64,000 nucleotides of DNA from an uncultured Myxococcales bacterium (GCA_937949945.1 CALFEQ010000084.1:62001-126000), one strand, 5' to 3'. Shown: positions 23,624 through 32,855, counted from the first letter of the stretch. Numbers and translations are program-made. The notes: generated by a model from the sequence alone, not told the origin.

Positions 23624-25048
23624 TCACTTGATGGGGATGTCCACGTAGCAGTAGCCGTCCTTGCACGGCACGCCGTTGCAGCACGGCTGCGTGTCGGAGC
23701 ACTGCTGGCCGTACTCGCTGCACGGAGGCGCGGTGCCGCCGCCGCCCGTCGAGCCGCCGCACGTGCCCGAGATCGAGCCTGCAGGGACGTTGCACGGGAG
23801 GCCCGCGCAGCAGTCCGCCGTCGTCGTGCACGCGCCGCCGGCCGGCACGCAGCTCGTGCCGCCGCCGCCCGCGTTGCAGACGAGCGGAGGCGTGCCGGCG
23901 GGGTTCGGGACGCACGGTAGGCCGCAGCAGTCCGCGCTCGACGCGCACGCCTTGCCTGTGAACGTCGACGGGTCGGCCGTGCAGTCGATCTCGGCGATGA
24001 GGCAGCGCGGGATGCCGAGCGAGTCTTGCTTGCACGTGTTCTTCTGGAGGACGTTGCCTGCGCAGCAGTTCGCGTTCGCGTTGCACTCGCGCGTCTGCAG
24101 GCGGCAGATCCCGCCCGCGGGCGTGCATGCGTTGCCGTTGTCGCACCGGCCGAACGCGGCACCGGTCGGCTTGCTGCAGACGATCTTCGACCGCTCGCCG
24201 TCGGGCTGCGTGGCCGACCCGCAGCAGTCGGCGTCCTCGCGGCAGATCTCGCCCGTCGGACGGCAGCCGCTCGGCGGCTGGCAGACGAAGACGCCCGTCG
24301 GGCCGAAGGGCAGGCACGAGCGACTGCAGCATTCGCCGCCGCACGGAGGGAGCGCGCCTCCGTCGTAGATGCCGCCGCAGACCTCGCCGGCGTTCTTGCA
24401 GTTGCCCGCGCCGGTCGCGGGCGCGACCGCGCAGAGGCCGAGCGCGGCCCCGGCCGCCTTGTTGCAGGCGCCGCCGCAGCACTCGGCGTCGGACGCGCAC
24501 GTGTCTCCCGTCTGCGCGCAGAACGAGGGCGCGCTGCACACGCCGTCCTTGCAGAACTTCGAGCAGCACTCGCCGTGGTCGGCGCACGGATTGCCCGCCG
24601 ACTTGCACGCCGTGGTCAAGGGCGCGCACTTGCTGTTCGTGCACGCGCCGCTGCAGCATTCCTCGTTCTGCGTGCAATCCGCATCGTCCGCGACGCATTG
24701 CTTCGCGGAGCATGTCCCTCCGATGCACGCCATCGAGCAGCACTCGGTCGCCGTCGTGCAGGGCGCCCCGGCAGGGCTGCACTTGGCCGAGTTGACCGCG
24801 CAGAGCTTGGTGGCCGTGTCGCATTTCGCCGAGCAGCAGTCGAGGTCGCCGTTGCACCGCTCTCCCGCCGGTGCACAAGCGGTCGGCCCGCCGCCTTCGG
24901 TCGAAGGTCCGAAGTCTCCGGTGCCGCCGGCGTCGCTCGGCGACGTCGGCGCCGAGTCATTTTCGCTCCCGCAACCCGCGAATCCGAGCGCGAGAGACAG
25001 CGACGCGGCCGACACGACGACGACGGATGCGATGAAACGTCCGCTCAT
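23624..25048 (-). CDS. Cysteine-rich modular lipoprotein
   Basis: The 474-residue product has a signal and lipobox GFAGC (Cys 26), a short Ser/Gly/Asp linker, then roughly eleven modules of the form C-x(5-7)-CC-x(3)-C-x(n)-C, such as CTQNEECCSGAC and CADHGECCSKFC. The modules look like small disulfide-knotted units resembling Dickkopf-type repeats and recur in Myxococcota surface lipoproteins. It should lie on the outer membrane, folded by periplasmic disulfide enzymes; a thioredoxin-like gene follows upstream on the same strand. GAGGAGG precedes the ATG at 25048. The role is unknown: a protease-resistant surface shield, adhesin or inhibitor are possibilities. Confidence 0.82.
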   Translation of the reverse strand: MSGRFIASVVVVSAASLSLALGFAGCGSENDSAPTSPSDAGGTGDFGPSTEGGGPTACAPAGERCNGDLDCCSAKCDTATKLCAVNSAKCSPAGAPCTTATECCSMACIGGTCSAKQCVADDADCTQNEECCSGACTNSKCAPLTTACKSAGNPCADHGECCSKFCKDGVCSAPSFCAQTGDTCASDAECCGGACNKAAGAALGLCAVAPATGAGNCKNAGEVCGGIYDGGALPPCGGECCSRSCLPFGPTGVFVCQPPSGCRPTGEICREDADCCGSATQPDGERSKIVCSKPTGAAFGRCDNGNACTPAGGICRLQTRECNANANCCAGNVLQKNTCKQDSLGIPRCLIAEIDCTADPSTFTGKACASSADCCGLPCVPNPAGTPPLVCNAGGGGTSCVPAGGACTTTADCCAGLPCNVPAGSISGTCGGSTGGGGTAPPCSEYGQQCSDTQPCCNGVPCKDGYCYVDIPIK

Positions 25049-25250
25049 GACGACGAGCCTCCTCGGGACGGGCGCGTCCGCGCCGCGCGTCCTTCGTCTC
25101 GATGATGACGGACGCTTCGTCACCGAGGCCAGGAAAGAAGGCTCGCCGACGTTCGATTGCTGACACCTCGACGCTGAACGTTCGCGTGACCTGGTCGACC
25201 GCGTGACCGACTCGATGGCGTGAGCGCGAAAAAGTTCGAGGGCAGCGGCT

Positions 25251-25910
25251 TCAGAGGTACCGCCGGACGATGGAGTCGAGGGCGGCGTCGCTCGTGACAC
25301 CCTGGCGGATGGCGACGATCTTTCCCGTCTTCGACACGACGATCAGCGTCGGCAGGTTCGCCACGCGATACTTCCGCGCGATCGCGTTGCCCTCGTCGTA
25401 GACGACCGGGAAGGTCAGGCCCTTCTTCTTCACGAAGTGCACCGCGCGGTCCTCGTCGTCGCTCGTGTTGACGCCGATGACGGCCAGCCCGCGGTCTTTG
25501 TACCGCTGGGCGATCGCGTTCACGATCGGCGACTCTGCTTGGCAGGGACCGCACCAGGTCGCCCAGAAGTCGAGCACGACCGTTCTGCCGCGCAGACTGC
25601 TGAGCTCGAGCTTCGTCGGCAGCGTCCCATCCGGCGTGCCGCCGCCGTCGATTCCCGTCAGGGGGCCGAGGTTCTCGGCGTTCGCCAGGATGCGCGCCTC
25701 GAAGTCGGGCGCGTCCTCCTGCGTACGGAGCGAGCCCTCGCAGCCCCGCGTCGCCCGCGGGACCAGCGCGAAGCCGGCCGCGAGCGCCGCGACGACGAGC
25801 GCCGCGCGGATGCCCTTCGAGCGGCTCTCCGTCGCGCTCGCCGCGGTCGAGCTCGTTCCCGACGCCTTCTCGTCGGCCGAGGCCACCGTGGTCCCGCTGT
25901 CTTCGGCCAT
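25251..25910 (-). CDS. TlpA/ResA-like membrane-tethered thioredoxin
   Basis: The 219-residue protein has a Ser/Thr/Ala-rich N-terminus, a membrane anchor (about 34-51) and a thioredoxin-fold domain (95-219) with FWATWCGPC (Cys 120, Cys 123), a cis-Pro loop NLPTLIVV and the extra segment typical of TlpA. It faces the periplasm and probably reduces disulfides for cytochrome c maturation or refolding. GGAGGGCGACC fixes the start at 25910 rather than at the ATG 15 bases upstream. The gene lies between the Cys-rich lipoprotein and the sensor kinase, all on one strand but with gaps of 200 and 86 bases. Confidence 0.88.
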   Translation of the reverse strand: MAEDSGTTVASADEKASGTSSTAASATESRSKGIRAALVVAALAAGFALVPRATRGCEGSLRTQEDAPDFEARILANAENLGPLTGIDGGGTPDGTLPTKLELSSLRGRTVVLDFWATWCGPCQAESPIVNAIAQRYKDRGLAVIGVNTSDDEDRAVHFVKKKGLTFPVVYDEGNAIARKYRVANLPTLIVVSKTGKIVAIRQGVTSDAALDSIVRRYL

Positions 25911-25996
25911 GGTCGCCCTCCACATAGCAAGCGGCGTCCCGAGGCGCCACGACCGAAGCGGGGAGGCGAGGGGCGCGGCGTCCTGCCGGCCGACGG

Positions 25997-27694
25997 TCAC
26001 GCGTCGGCCCCGGTCTCGACCCCTTGCTTCTTGGCGTGCTCGCGGGCCTCGCTGGCCGCCTTCGCGATCGAGAGGATCTTCGTGCCGGGGAGGTGGATGA
26101 CGAAGCGTGCCCCGCCGAGGCGCGTGCTCTTCCGAGCTTCGATCTCGCCGCCGTGCTCGACCACGATCTTCTTCACGATCGCGAGGCCGAGGCCGGTGCC
26201 GTCGGCCTTCGTCGTGAAGTAGGGATCGAAGATGCGCGCGCGCATCGAGGCGGCGATCCCCGGCCCGTCGTCCTCGACTTCGATGCGGGCGCCGTCGCCT
26301 TCGCGGCTCGCGCTCACGATCACGCGGCCGATCACCTCGCCGGCCGACGCATCGGCCGGCCGCGAGCCGAGGGCGTGGTGATCGCGGATCGCTTGCACGG
26401 CGTTCCGGACGAGGTTCACGAGGACGCGCCGGAGCATCTGCCGATCGAACGCGGCCATCAGCGGCTCGTCCGGGACCTCCCACTTGATCTCGACGTTCTG
26501 CGCCACGATGGGCTCGGCGTCCGCCGTCCCTTCGCCGAGCGAAGGGTCCTCGAGGTGGCCGAGCTGGTTCTCGCAGTCGCGCAGGAAGCTCGCGAGGTCC
26601 GCCTCCTTCAGCTCCGCCTGCGGAAGGCGCGCGAAGTTGGAGAAGTTGCCGACGAGACGGCGCAGCGTCCCGACCTCCTCCTCGACGATCTCGAGCGTGG
26701 TGTCGAGCAGCGCGCGGTAGTTCGGGTCGTCGCCGGTGTACTTGCGGTGGCACTCCTGGACGGCGAGCTGGATCGGCGTGAGCGGGTTCTTGATCTCGTG
26801 CGCGAGGCGCTGCGCCATGTCCTGCCACGCGCCGATCCGTTGGAGGAACTCGATGCGCGCGCGCGACTGCGCCATCTCGCCGATCATGCGGTTGAAGTTC
26901 CGAGCGAGATCCGTGAGCTCGTCGGAGCCCGTCACGGGGACGCGCACCGAGAGATCTCCTTCGGCGACCAGGTTGATCGCAGCGGACAAGCGGTTGATGC
27001 GTCGCGTGACGCCGCGCGCGAGCAGGATGCCGAGCGGCACGGTGAGCACCAGCGTCACGCCGAGGAGGAGCGCGAAGACGTCGAGATAGCCCTCGTAGAC
27101 CTCGTCGCGGGAAGCCTCGAGCTGGTGATAGATCTTCACGACCTCACCGGCGCTCTCGAGCTCGTCGAGGCGCTTGCTCGAGACCGCGAACGTGGCGACC
27201 AGCATCGGTGCGTCGGGGTCGTCCGCGAGCGCGCGCCGGACCTCGAGGCTCCGCTCCTTCGACGTGTCGACGGGGCGACCGCGATCCCGGCGCGCGATCA
27301 CGCGCCCCTCCGCGTCTTGCACCTCCAGCGTGACGAGGTCGGGGAAGCTCGGAAAGACCACGTCGAGCTCGGCCTCGAGCGTCTCGATGTTCCGTTTCGT
27401 CGCCGCCTCGCGGAGGGTCGGATCGGCGGCGATCGCCACGGTCTGGTACTTGAGGGCGTCTTTGACCGCCTTGACGTAATCCTTGTAGACGTCGACGCCG
27501 CGATCGAGCTGCCGGCCGATCTCGGGCGTGTACCAGACGGCGGCAGCGCGTCGGAACATCTGCGTCCCGAGATAGAGGGCGACGCCGAGCGGCACCATCG
27601 TCGTGACCAGGATCACGACGGCGAGCCGGCGCTCGGTCTTGCCGACGAGCAGGTCACGGATCCAAAAGCGCGCTCTTCGCTTCACGGCCCCCAC
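25997..27694 (-). CDS. NtrY-like sensor histidine kinase
   Basis: The 565-residue kinase has a first span at 22-44, an extracytoplasmic sensor region (about 46-202), a second span at 204-226, a HAMP linker (about 227-280; LVAEGDLSVRVPVTGSDELTDL), an H-box LAHEIKNPLTPI with His 299, an N-box NLVRNAVQAI, and ATP-lid motifs DDGPGIA and GTGLGLAIVKKI. The NPLTPIQL pattern after the H-box is typical of NtrY/NtrB-related kinases that pair with NtrC-type regulators. There is no response regulator next to it; an NtrC-type gene lies 24 kb away. The start overlaps the preceding gene by 13 bases, implying coupling. Confidence 0.9.
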   Translation of the reverse strand: MGAVKRRARFWIRDLLVGKTERRLAVVILVTTMVPLGVALYLGTQMFRRAAAVWYTPEIGRQLDRGVDVYKDYVKAVKDALKYQTVAIAADPTLREAATKRNIETLEAELDVVFPSFPDLVTLEVQDAEGRVIARRDRGRPVDTSKERSLEVRRALADDPDAPMLVATFAVSSKRLDELESAGEVVKIYHQLEASRDEVYEGYLDVFALLLGVTLVLTVPLGILLARGVTRRINRLSAAINLVAEGDLSVRVPVTGSDELTDLARNFNRMIGEMAQSRARIEFLQRIGAWQDMAQRLAHEIKNPLTPIQLAVQECHRKYTGDDPNYRALLDTTLEIVEEEVGTLRRLVGNFSNFARLPQAELKEADLASFLRDCENQLGHLEDPSLGEGTADAEPIVAQNVEIKWEVPDEPLMAAFDRQMLRRVLVNLVRNAVQAIRDHHALGSRPADASAGEVIGRVIVSASREGDGARIEVEDDGPGIAASMRARIFDPYFTTKADGTGLGLAIVKKIVVEHGGEIEARKSTRLGGARFVIHLPGTKILSIAKAASEAREHAKKQGVETGADA

Positions 27695-28665
27695 CAGAGC
27701 ATCTCGATCGCGGCCGTACTCCCATCACGCGAGAGGACGACCTCGATCTTCTGCTCGGTCCCCTCTCCTTTCACGCGCAGGATCGGAGCCGGGAACGGGT
27801 CGCACGGCCAGAACGCCGCCTTCTCGAAGCCGGCCTTCGTCAACCAGAACGCGTGCAGCCCGTGCTTGGTCGGGCCGGCGATCACGAGCATGCGCCCGCC
27901 GCCGACGAGCGCGAACGAGAGGTGCTCGAACCCGTATTCGGCGAAGCGCTCGGGCGAGGGGAACGCCTCCCCGAGATCACGCAGCTCCGGCAGGTGCGCG
28001 CGCAGGTACTTGTGCAGCGTGTCGTACCGGACCTTCGACAGACGCGGCAGCTCGCGCTCGGGCGGCGCGAGGATCGGCAGATCCTCCGGGCGCGCGCACG
28101 GGACCTCGACGTACGCGCGGTACCGATCCGCGAGCGTCGCGTGGACCGGGCCCTCCTCGGTACGAGGTGCGTCCGGCGCGGGGTCGGCGAGGGATTTGAG
28201 CCACCAGTGGAAGACGGGCAGCTCGGCCTCGCCGGCACGCGACCGGAGGCGCACGACGCTCTCCCAGAGCGGCCGCCGCACCGACCACACGCCGCCGTGC
28301 GAGCGGACGATGCACGAGCCGACGTAGGCAGCCCCGTGGACGACGACGTTGAAGAGCGCGTTGTTCGCGGTGCCCTTCGGCCCTTCGGCGAGGAGCCGAT
28401 CGCGTCGCTCGGGGGTGAGCGCAGCGCTCAATCGATGCACGCTCGCGTCGGAGTAGTCGAGGCCGAGCGTGTCCGCGGGGACGCCGAGAACGGCGGGCGC
28501 CTTCTCGACGAAGATGCGCGCGGCATCGTCGAGGTGCGCCAGGATGCTCGGGTTGTTCGCCGGGTTCGCGTCTTCGCGGCGCGCACGGGCGAGGTCGCTC
28601 TTCGCGTCTTCCGGATAGAGCGGGAAGAAGACATCGCGGAAGAGCGTCTCGACCGTGACGGGCAT
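27682..28665 (-). CDS. Uncharacterised 327-residue protein
   Basis: No family recognised. It is soluble, without signal or membrane span, and starts MPVTVETLFRDVFFPLYPED. Notable blocks are NNALFNVVVHGAAYVGSCIVRSHGG, VFHWWLKSL, and a C-terminal half of strands ending in AIEMLWWGP. The opening resembles Myxococcota proteins that co-occur with kinases, but I cannot assign it. GAGGAAACC precedes the ATG. It overlaps the downstream histidine kinase start by 13 bases and follows the DUF4388 gene by 12 bases, so the three are probably one transcript. Confidence 0.75.
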   Translation of the reverse strand: MPVTVETLFRDVFFPLYPEDAKSDLARARREDANPANNPSILAHLDDAARIFVEKAPAVLGVPADTLGLDYSDASVHRLSAALTPERRDRLLAEGPKGTANNALFNVVVHGAAYVGSCIVRSHGGVWSVRRPLWESVVRLRSRAGEAELPVFHWWLKSLADPAPDAPRTEEGPVHATLADRYRAYVEVPCARPEDLPILAPPERELPRLSKVRYDTLHKYLRAHLPELRDLGEAFPSPERFAEYGFEHLSFALVGGGRMLVIAGPTKHGLHAFWLTKAGFEKAAFWPCDPFPAPILRVKGEGTEQKIEVVLSRDGSTAAIEMLWWGP

Positions 28666-28677
28666 CGGTTTCCTCGG

Positions 28678-31197
28678 TCAATCGACTTGGAGGGTGCCGC
28701 CGCACGGGATGTTCATCACCCGCGTCTTGCCGGTGCTCCCGATCTTCACGCGGCGCGTTCCGCACGGGACCGTCAGCGGGCGACCGCCCTCGCCGACGAT
28801 GCGCCCGTCGATGTAGACCCGGCGGCCCCAGGCCTTCGTCTTCAGGATGCCCGTCGTCGGAGGCTTGCCGCTCGCGGCCTGCGACGGAGCCGACGCCACG
28901 CTCGCGCTCGCGGGTGGCGCGCTCGCCGTCGCCGGCGGCGCTTCGGTCGGCGGCGGCGGCGGCTCTGCCGAGGTCGTCTCCGACGGAACCGGGGCCTCCG
29001 CGGAGCTCGCGGTCGCCGTCGAGAGCGTGCTCGCCGCGCCGTCGTCGCTCGACTCTTCGTCGCGCGAGCCGAGGAAGTAGAAGATCGCGGCCGTCGCGGC
29101 GAGCGACACGACCCAGGCGCCTACGATGGCGATGACGCGCCTGCGCCGCGGCCGGAGGGCCTCGTCGCTTCCCATCGCCATCGCGAACGCGGGCGCGGCG
29201 GGCGGGACCTCGGTGCCGAAGGCGCCGGGGACGACCGGCGGGCCCGCAGGCGGTTGCCACGACGGCGGCCCATGGACCGCGGGCGCGGGCACCGCAGGCG
29301 CGGGGACGCCGGGCGCGGGGACGCCGGGCGCGGGCGGCGGCTCGTGCGGACCGGACGCGGGCGGCGGCATCGGGGCCGACGGCGCTCGAGGCAGGGCTGC
29401 CGTCACCATCGGTGGTGCGGGCTCCGCCGGGCACGGCGCCGCGGGAGGCAACGGCGGCGGCTTGGGCACGGCCGCGGTGACCTCGCCGTCGGGAGTCGGG
29501 ATGGCCGGCGGAGCGGGCGCGCCCTCCCACGTCTCGTCGGGCGTCGACCCGACCCGGGGCTCCACCCGCAGCCCGCCGTACGGCGTCGCCGCCGTCAGGC
29601 CGGTCGTCGACGTCTTGCGTCCCCCCGTCGTGTCGCGCGGGCTCTTCGACGCCGGGTCGGGCGGCAGGTACAGCAGCGGCACGAGCTCGTCGAGCGGCGT
29701 GTCGAGCCCGCCGCGCTCGTTTCGGCGCGCGGCGAGATCGATCTTCGAGGACGGCCTCCTCGGCTTGTTGCCCGCGCGGGCTGCGAGGAGCTGCGCGAGC
29801 CGCGAAGCGTCGACGAGCTTCGGATCGAGCTCCGCGGCGCGACGGAAGAAGCGGAGCGCCGCCTCGTCCTTGCCGTCGTGCATCGCGCAGTGCCCGAGGA
29901 TGGAGAGGCCGAGCTCGCAGTCGCGGTTCTCGCGGACGACCGCCGCCGCGAGCGTCTGGAGCTCGCGCCTTCGCTCGTCGACCTTGAACCAGTCGTTGAC
30001 GAGCATCTGCGCCCACTTGACGTACAGCTCGTACTCGCGCACCTCCGGGCAGAGCTCGACCGCGCGATGAAGCCCCGGCAGCGCGCGCTCCGCCTCCTCC
30101 GCGCGGAGGTGGAGGCGTCCTTGGTGGAACGCCGACTCCGCCATCAGGCGGCGCTCCTCGTCGTTTCGAGGATCGGGCCATCGCTTGCGCCTACCCGCCT
30201 TGCGGCTGTCGAGCTCGCTCTTGAGGCGCTCGAAGGCCTTGCGCGCGCGCTCGAGGGCGTCGTCGTCCGCGGGCCCCAGACGCTCTCGCGTCGGACGACG
30301 CGGCGGGGCGACGGGTTGGGCGACGGCGAGCGTGGGCGACGAGTGCGTCGGCTCGCGTCCCATCCGGCTCGCCTCGGCGATCGCCTGAACGGGCGCGCGC
30401 ACGGTGATCTCCGTCTGGTCTGCGCGCGCGCTTCGAGACGTGCGGAAGCCGGGAGGGACCGCGCGGCTGCTCTGGCGCGCGCCCGTCGGCGTCGTGCGCA
30501 GCTCGACGCCGCCGCCGAGGACCAAGGCCCCGACGAGCGGCATGACGTCCATCGAGGCCGACTTCGAGAAGATGAAGTGCAGTGACGAGGTGCCGTCGAG
30601 GTCGCGGAGCACGGCGGCTTCGTCCTTCGACAGCTCGAACTCCTCGGCGATCACGTCCTCGGGCGCGACGATCTCCGGGTACCGGTTCTCGCCCAGCGCG
30701 AGCACGGTCTCGAGCCGTCGCTCCGGCAAACGAGCCGCGGCCTCGACCAGCAACGGGCGGGTGCGCACGACGTACGAGCCGACCTCGTCGACGCGAGGAT
30801 CGTTCTTCGCGAACCTCCACGCGCTCGTGCCGCGATGGATGCAGCCCGCGATCTTCTCCTTCACCTGCTGCGTCAGGGCGAGCTCCAGCTCGTCGGCCGT
30901 CATGAAGCCGTACTCGACGAGGACCTCTCCGAAGCGGACACGCTGACCGTCCACGAGGGCGTCCGTCATCCGGCGGATCACGGCCGCGACGTGCTCCTCC
31001 GTGAGTCGGCCGCTCCGGATGAGGACGCGACCGAGCGTCTCACCGAGCGTCCCTCCGTCGGCGAAGACGATCTCGCCCGCTCGGAAGTAGACGCGCGTGG
31101 TCACGCCGTGGGCGGTCAGCTCGAGCACCCCCGTCGCGCCGCTCTTCTCGAGAGCGAGCAAGGGCTCGATGACCGATCCGGTACCGGAGCTCTCCAC
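28678..31197 (-). CDS. DUF4388-TPR-PEGA membrane protein
   Basis: This 839-residue modular protein starts with a DUF4388/PatA-N-type domain at about 8-125 (SGATGVLELTAHGVTTRVYFRAGEIVFADGG, then ELELALTQQVKEKI). A basic linker follows, with TPR-like helices at about 345-470 (SAFHQGRLHLRAEEAERALPGLHRAVEL; ILGHCAMHDGKDEAALRFFRRAAEL). A long Pro/Ala linker (540-665) includes four 15-bp coding repeats, then a membrane span at about 676-695. A PEGA-like carbohydrate-facing domain is at the C-terminus (775-839; KAWGRRVYIDGRIVGEGGRPLTVPCGTRRVKIG). It could link a cytoplasmic signalling module to the envelope. The start is GTG. Confidence 0.85.
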   Translation of the reverse strand: MESSGTGSVIEPLLALEKSGATGVLELTAHGVTTRVYFRAGEIVFADGGTLGETLGRVLIRSGRLTEEHVAAVIRRMTDALVDGQRVRFGEVLVEYGFMTADELELALTQQVKEKIAGCIHRGTSAWRFAKNDPRVDEVGSYVVRTRPLLVEAAARLPERRLETVLALGENRYPEIVAPEDVIAEEFELSKDEAAVLRDLDGTSSLHFIFSKSASMDVMPLVGALVLGGGVELRTTPTGARQSSRAVPPGFRTSRSARADQTEITVRAPVQAIAEASRMGREPTHSSPTLAVAQPVAPPRRPTRERLGPADDDALERARKAFERLKSELDSRKAGRRKRWPDPRNDEERRLMAESAFHQGRLHLRAEEAERALPGLHRAVELCPEVREYELYVKWAQMLVNDWFKVDERRRELQTLAAAVVRENRDCELGLSILGHCAMHDGKDEAALRFFRRAAELDPKLVDASRLAQLLAARAGNKPRRPSSKIDLAARRNERGGLDTPLDELVPLLYLPPDPASKSPRDTTGGRKTSTTGLTAATPYGGLRVEPRVGSTPDETWEGAPAPPAIPTPDGEVTAAVPKPPPLPPAAPCPAEPAPPMVTAALPRAPSAPMPPPASGPHEPPPAPGVPAPGVPAPAVPAPAVHGPPSWQPPAGPPVVPGAFGTEVPPAAPAFAMAMGSDEALRPRRRRVIAIVGAWVVSLAATAAIFYFLGSRDEESSDDGAASTLSTATASSAEAPVPSETTSAEPPPPPTEAPPATASAPPASASVASAPSQAASGKPPTTGILKTKAWGRRVYIDGRIVGEGGRPLTVPCGTRRVKIGSTGKTRVMNIPCGGTLQVD
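29276..29335 (-). repeat. Four 15-bp tandem repeats in a coding linker
   Basis: Four near-identical 15-bp units encode the pentapeptide PAPG/AV in the Pro/Ala linker of the DUF4388-TPR-PEGA protein. They keep the frame, so copy-number change would only alter linker length. Confidence 0.7.
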
Positions 31198-31255
31198 ATG
31201 TTCAGATCAGCCCTCGTCCGCGTCGAATGCAAGAGCAGCGACGCTTCGGGCGCGC

Positions 31256-31261
31256 TAGCGT
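31256..31261 (+). promoter_or_regulatory. TAnnnT -10 candidate for a leaderless gene
   Basis: TAGCGT ends 7 bases before the GTG at 31269. The same hexamer and spacing occur before the gene starting at 8037. Confidence 0.45.
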
Positions 31262-31268
31262 AGGGAGC

Positions 31269-32255
31269 GTGCTCACGCCTGACGTGCGCTTCGAAGGTTG
31301 GACGACCGAGACGTGGACGCGCTTTCTGCACTTATGGAAGCCGCGGGCCACGCCGGATCGCGAGCCGACGCGCCCGCGCGGCGGCGTCATCGCGATCCAC
31401 GAAGACGGACGGCTTCGCAAGCTCCTCCATACGCGAACGGGACGCCTCGACCCGCGCATTCCCTGGCCCGTTCCGCTGTCCGAGCTCGCCGAGAAGCATC
31501 ACGCGAGCTGGGCGCTCTCGGCACGGACCGGTGCGCTCGAGGAGGTCATGGAGCGGTTCGGCGCGCGCCTCGACCGGTCGCACGACCTGACGGCGCAGTC
31601 GCTCCTGCTGGTGAACATCGTGCGGGAGATGATCGCGGAGGGCGCGATCGCGCGATGGCCGACGCGCCTCCAGGGCGTGCCTCCGCCGACCCAGGCGATG
31701 GTCCATCGCGCGCTCGACGCGATCTGCCCCGACGGTCACGCGATGGTGCTCGGCCTGTTTCGGAACGGAGAGCTCTGGACGGCCGCGGTCGCGCGCCGGC
31801 GCGGCGTCGCGTTCGACGTCCTCGCCGGTCCGGAGGACATCCGCCTTCGAATGGGCGTCATCTCCGGCGACTGGCGGCGCGACTACCGCCACGTCGTGCG
31901 CGCGGTGGAGGAGCAGTACGCCCCGCTGGCGATGGGGTGCTTCGCCGAGGTCGATCGCTTCCGCGAGCTCCAGGTCGACCCGCGGCCTGGAGCGTGGGGG
32001 CGTGCGGCGCTCGTGCGAGACGTCGTGCTCTCGCCGATGCCCGTCGGGATCCGGCTCGCCCTCGGCGCCGACGGAGCGCGCTTCGCGTTCGAGAGCTTCC
32101 GTACGATCGCCGGCCGGAGCGACACGCTGCGTCGCCTCGAGCCGTTCATGGCGGAGGCGCGGAGGCGGCTCGGCGAGTTCGCGGGCGATCGTGACGTCTC
32201 GAGCACGCTGGGCTTCGATCCGCTCGCGGCGCTTCGCGCCTTGCTGCGTCGCTGA
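31269..32255 (+). CDS. Uncharacterised 328-residue protein
   Basis: I do not recognise a family. It is a soluble protein with no signal peptide. Distinct segments are GGVIAIHEDGRLRKLLHTRTGR, MVLGLFRNGELWTAAVARRRGVAFDVLAGPEDIR and a long C-terminal helical region ending LAALRALLRR. The strand-rich centre suggests an alpha/beta enzyme or ligand-binding fold, but no catalytic motif stands out. Two starts are possible: ATG 31227 has no ribosome site; GTG 31269 sits 7 bases after TAGCGT and fits a leaderless start, which I prefer. The gene is divergent from the DUF4388 gene. Confidence 0.7.
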   Translation: MLTPDVRFEGWTTETWTRFLHLWKPRATPDREPTRPRGGVIAIHEDGRLRKLLHTRTGRLDPRIPWPVPLSELAEKHHASWALSARTGALEEVMERFGARLDRSHDLTAQSLLLVNIVREMIAEGAIARWPTRLQGVPPPTQAMVHRALDAICPDGHAMVLGLFRNGELWTAAVARRRGVAFDVLAGPEDIRLRMGVISGDWRRDYRHVVRAVEEQYAPLAMGCFAEVDRFRELQVDPRPGAWGRAALVRDVVLSPMPVGIRLALGADGARFAFESFRTIAGRSDTLRRLEPFMAEARRRLGEFAGDRDVSSTLGFDPLAALRALLRR

Positions 32256-32262
32256 AGCGTCG

Positions 32263-32281
32263 GGGATCGAATCGCGATCCC
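32263..32281. terminator. Hairpin between convergent genes
   Basis: GGGATCG and CGATCCC pair perfectly around AATCG, in a 30-base gap between two converging stops. It could serve both genes. Confidence 0.45.
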
Positions 32282-32285
32282 AGCC

Positions 32286-32678
32286 TCACTCGTCGCCGTC
32301 GCCCGCGTCGTCGGGCGGCGGGAGCGGGTTGGTGGAGCCGCCGTCGACGAGGCACGTGTCGTTGCGTTCGAGCGCGGCGAGCGCCGCCGGGCACGTCGGG
32401 TCGGTTCCCGACGCATCGAACGAGAACGGGTAAGGCGCACACATCGTCGAGACGTACAGAGAGCGTCCGCCGTCGGCGAGGGGTTGGGCCAGGCACACGG
32501 GCGGGCATCGACCGGGCGGCTCTCCCTCGACGACGTCGACGCTCGCGCTGGTACCCAGACACCCGCGGTCCTCGACGAAGAAGCGGCCTTCGAAGACGTG
32601 AGACGGATCTCCGCACGCGTCCACGAACGCGATCGTCGCGAGTGGTACGAGGCTCAGCGCGAAGAGCCCGCGTCTCAT
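32286..32678 (-). CDS. Small lipoprotein with conserved cysteines
   Basis: The 130-residue product has a signal and lipobox FVDAC (Cys 22), followed by about seven cysteines (CLGTSAS, RCPPVCLAQ, TMCAPYPF, TCPAALAAL, NDTCLVDGG) and an Asp/Pro-rich end. It has the look of the small disulfide-containing lipoproteins that are abundant in Polyangia, of unknown function. GAGAGGGAGCCCG precedes the ATG at 32678; 12 upstream in-frame codons were dropped. It lies between two divergent or convergent single genes and is probably monocistronic. Confidence 0.72.
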   Translation of the reverse strand: MRRGLFALSLVPLATIAFVDACGDPSHVFEGRFFVEDRGCLGTSASVDVVEGEPPGRCPPVCLAQPLADGGRSLYVSTMCAPYPFSFDASGTDPTCPAALAALERNDTCLVDGGSTNPLPPPDDAGDGDE

Positions 32679-32840
32679 CGGGCTCCCTCTCGTCCGACGA
32701 TCGCCGCGCGTCAAGCGGAGCGTGCACCCTGCCGTGGCGGTCGCCGCAACGGCGCTCTACGCGACGGCGAGGGCCGTTTCGGCAGAGCTCGAGCGCGACC
32801 GTGAACGACGTCGCCGATTCCGGCGCGCATGCGATGCGGC

Positions 32841-32846
32841 TACCAT
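32841..32846 (+). promoter_or_regulatory. TAnnnT -10 candidate for a leaderless gene
   Basis: TACCAT ends 9 bases before the GTG at 32856; no ribosome site lies between. Confidence 0.4.
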
Positions 32847-32855
32847 GAGCGAATC

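Noticed and set aside
26024..28327. A 767-codon open frame on the plus strand
   Set aside because: Antisense of the NtrY-like kinase and the following gene, both with clear motifs.
29276..29335. The 15-bp tandem repeats as a CRISPR-like or mobile element
   Set aside because: They lie in frame in a Pro/Ala linker, lack spacers, and encode a simple pentapeptide repeat.
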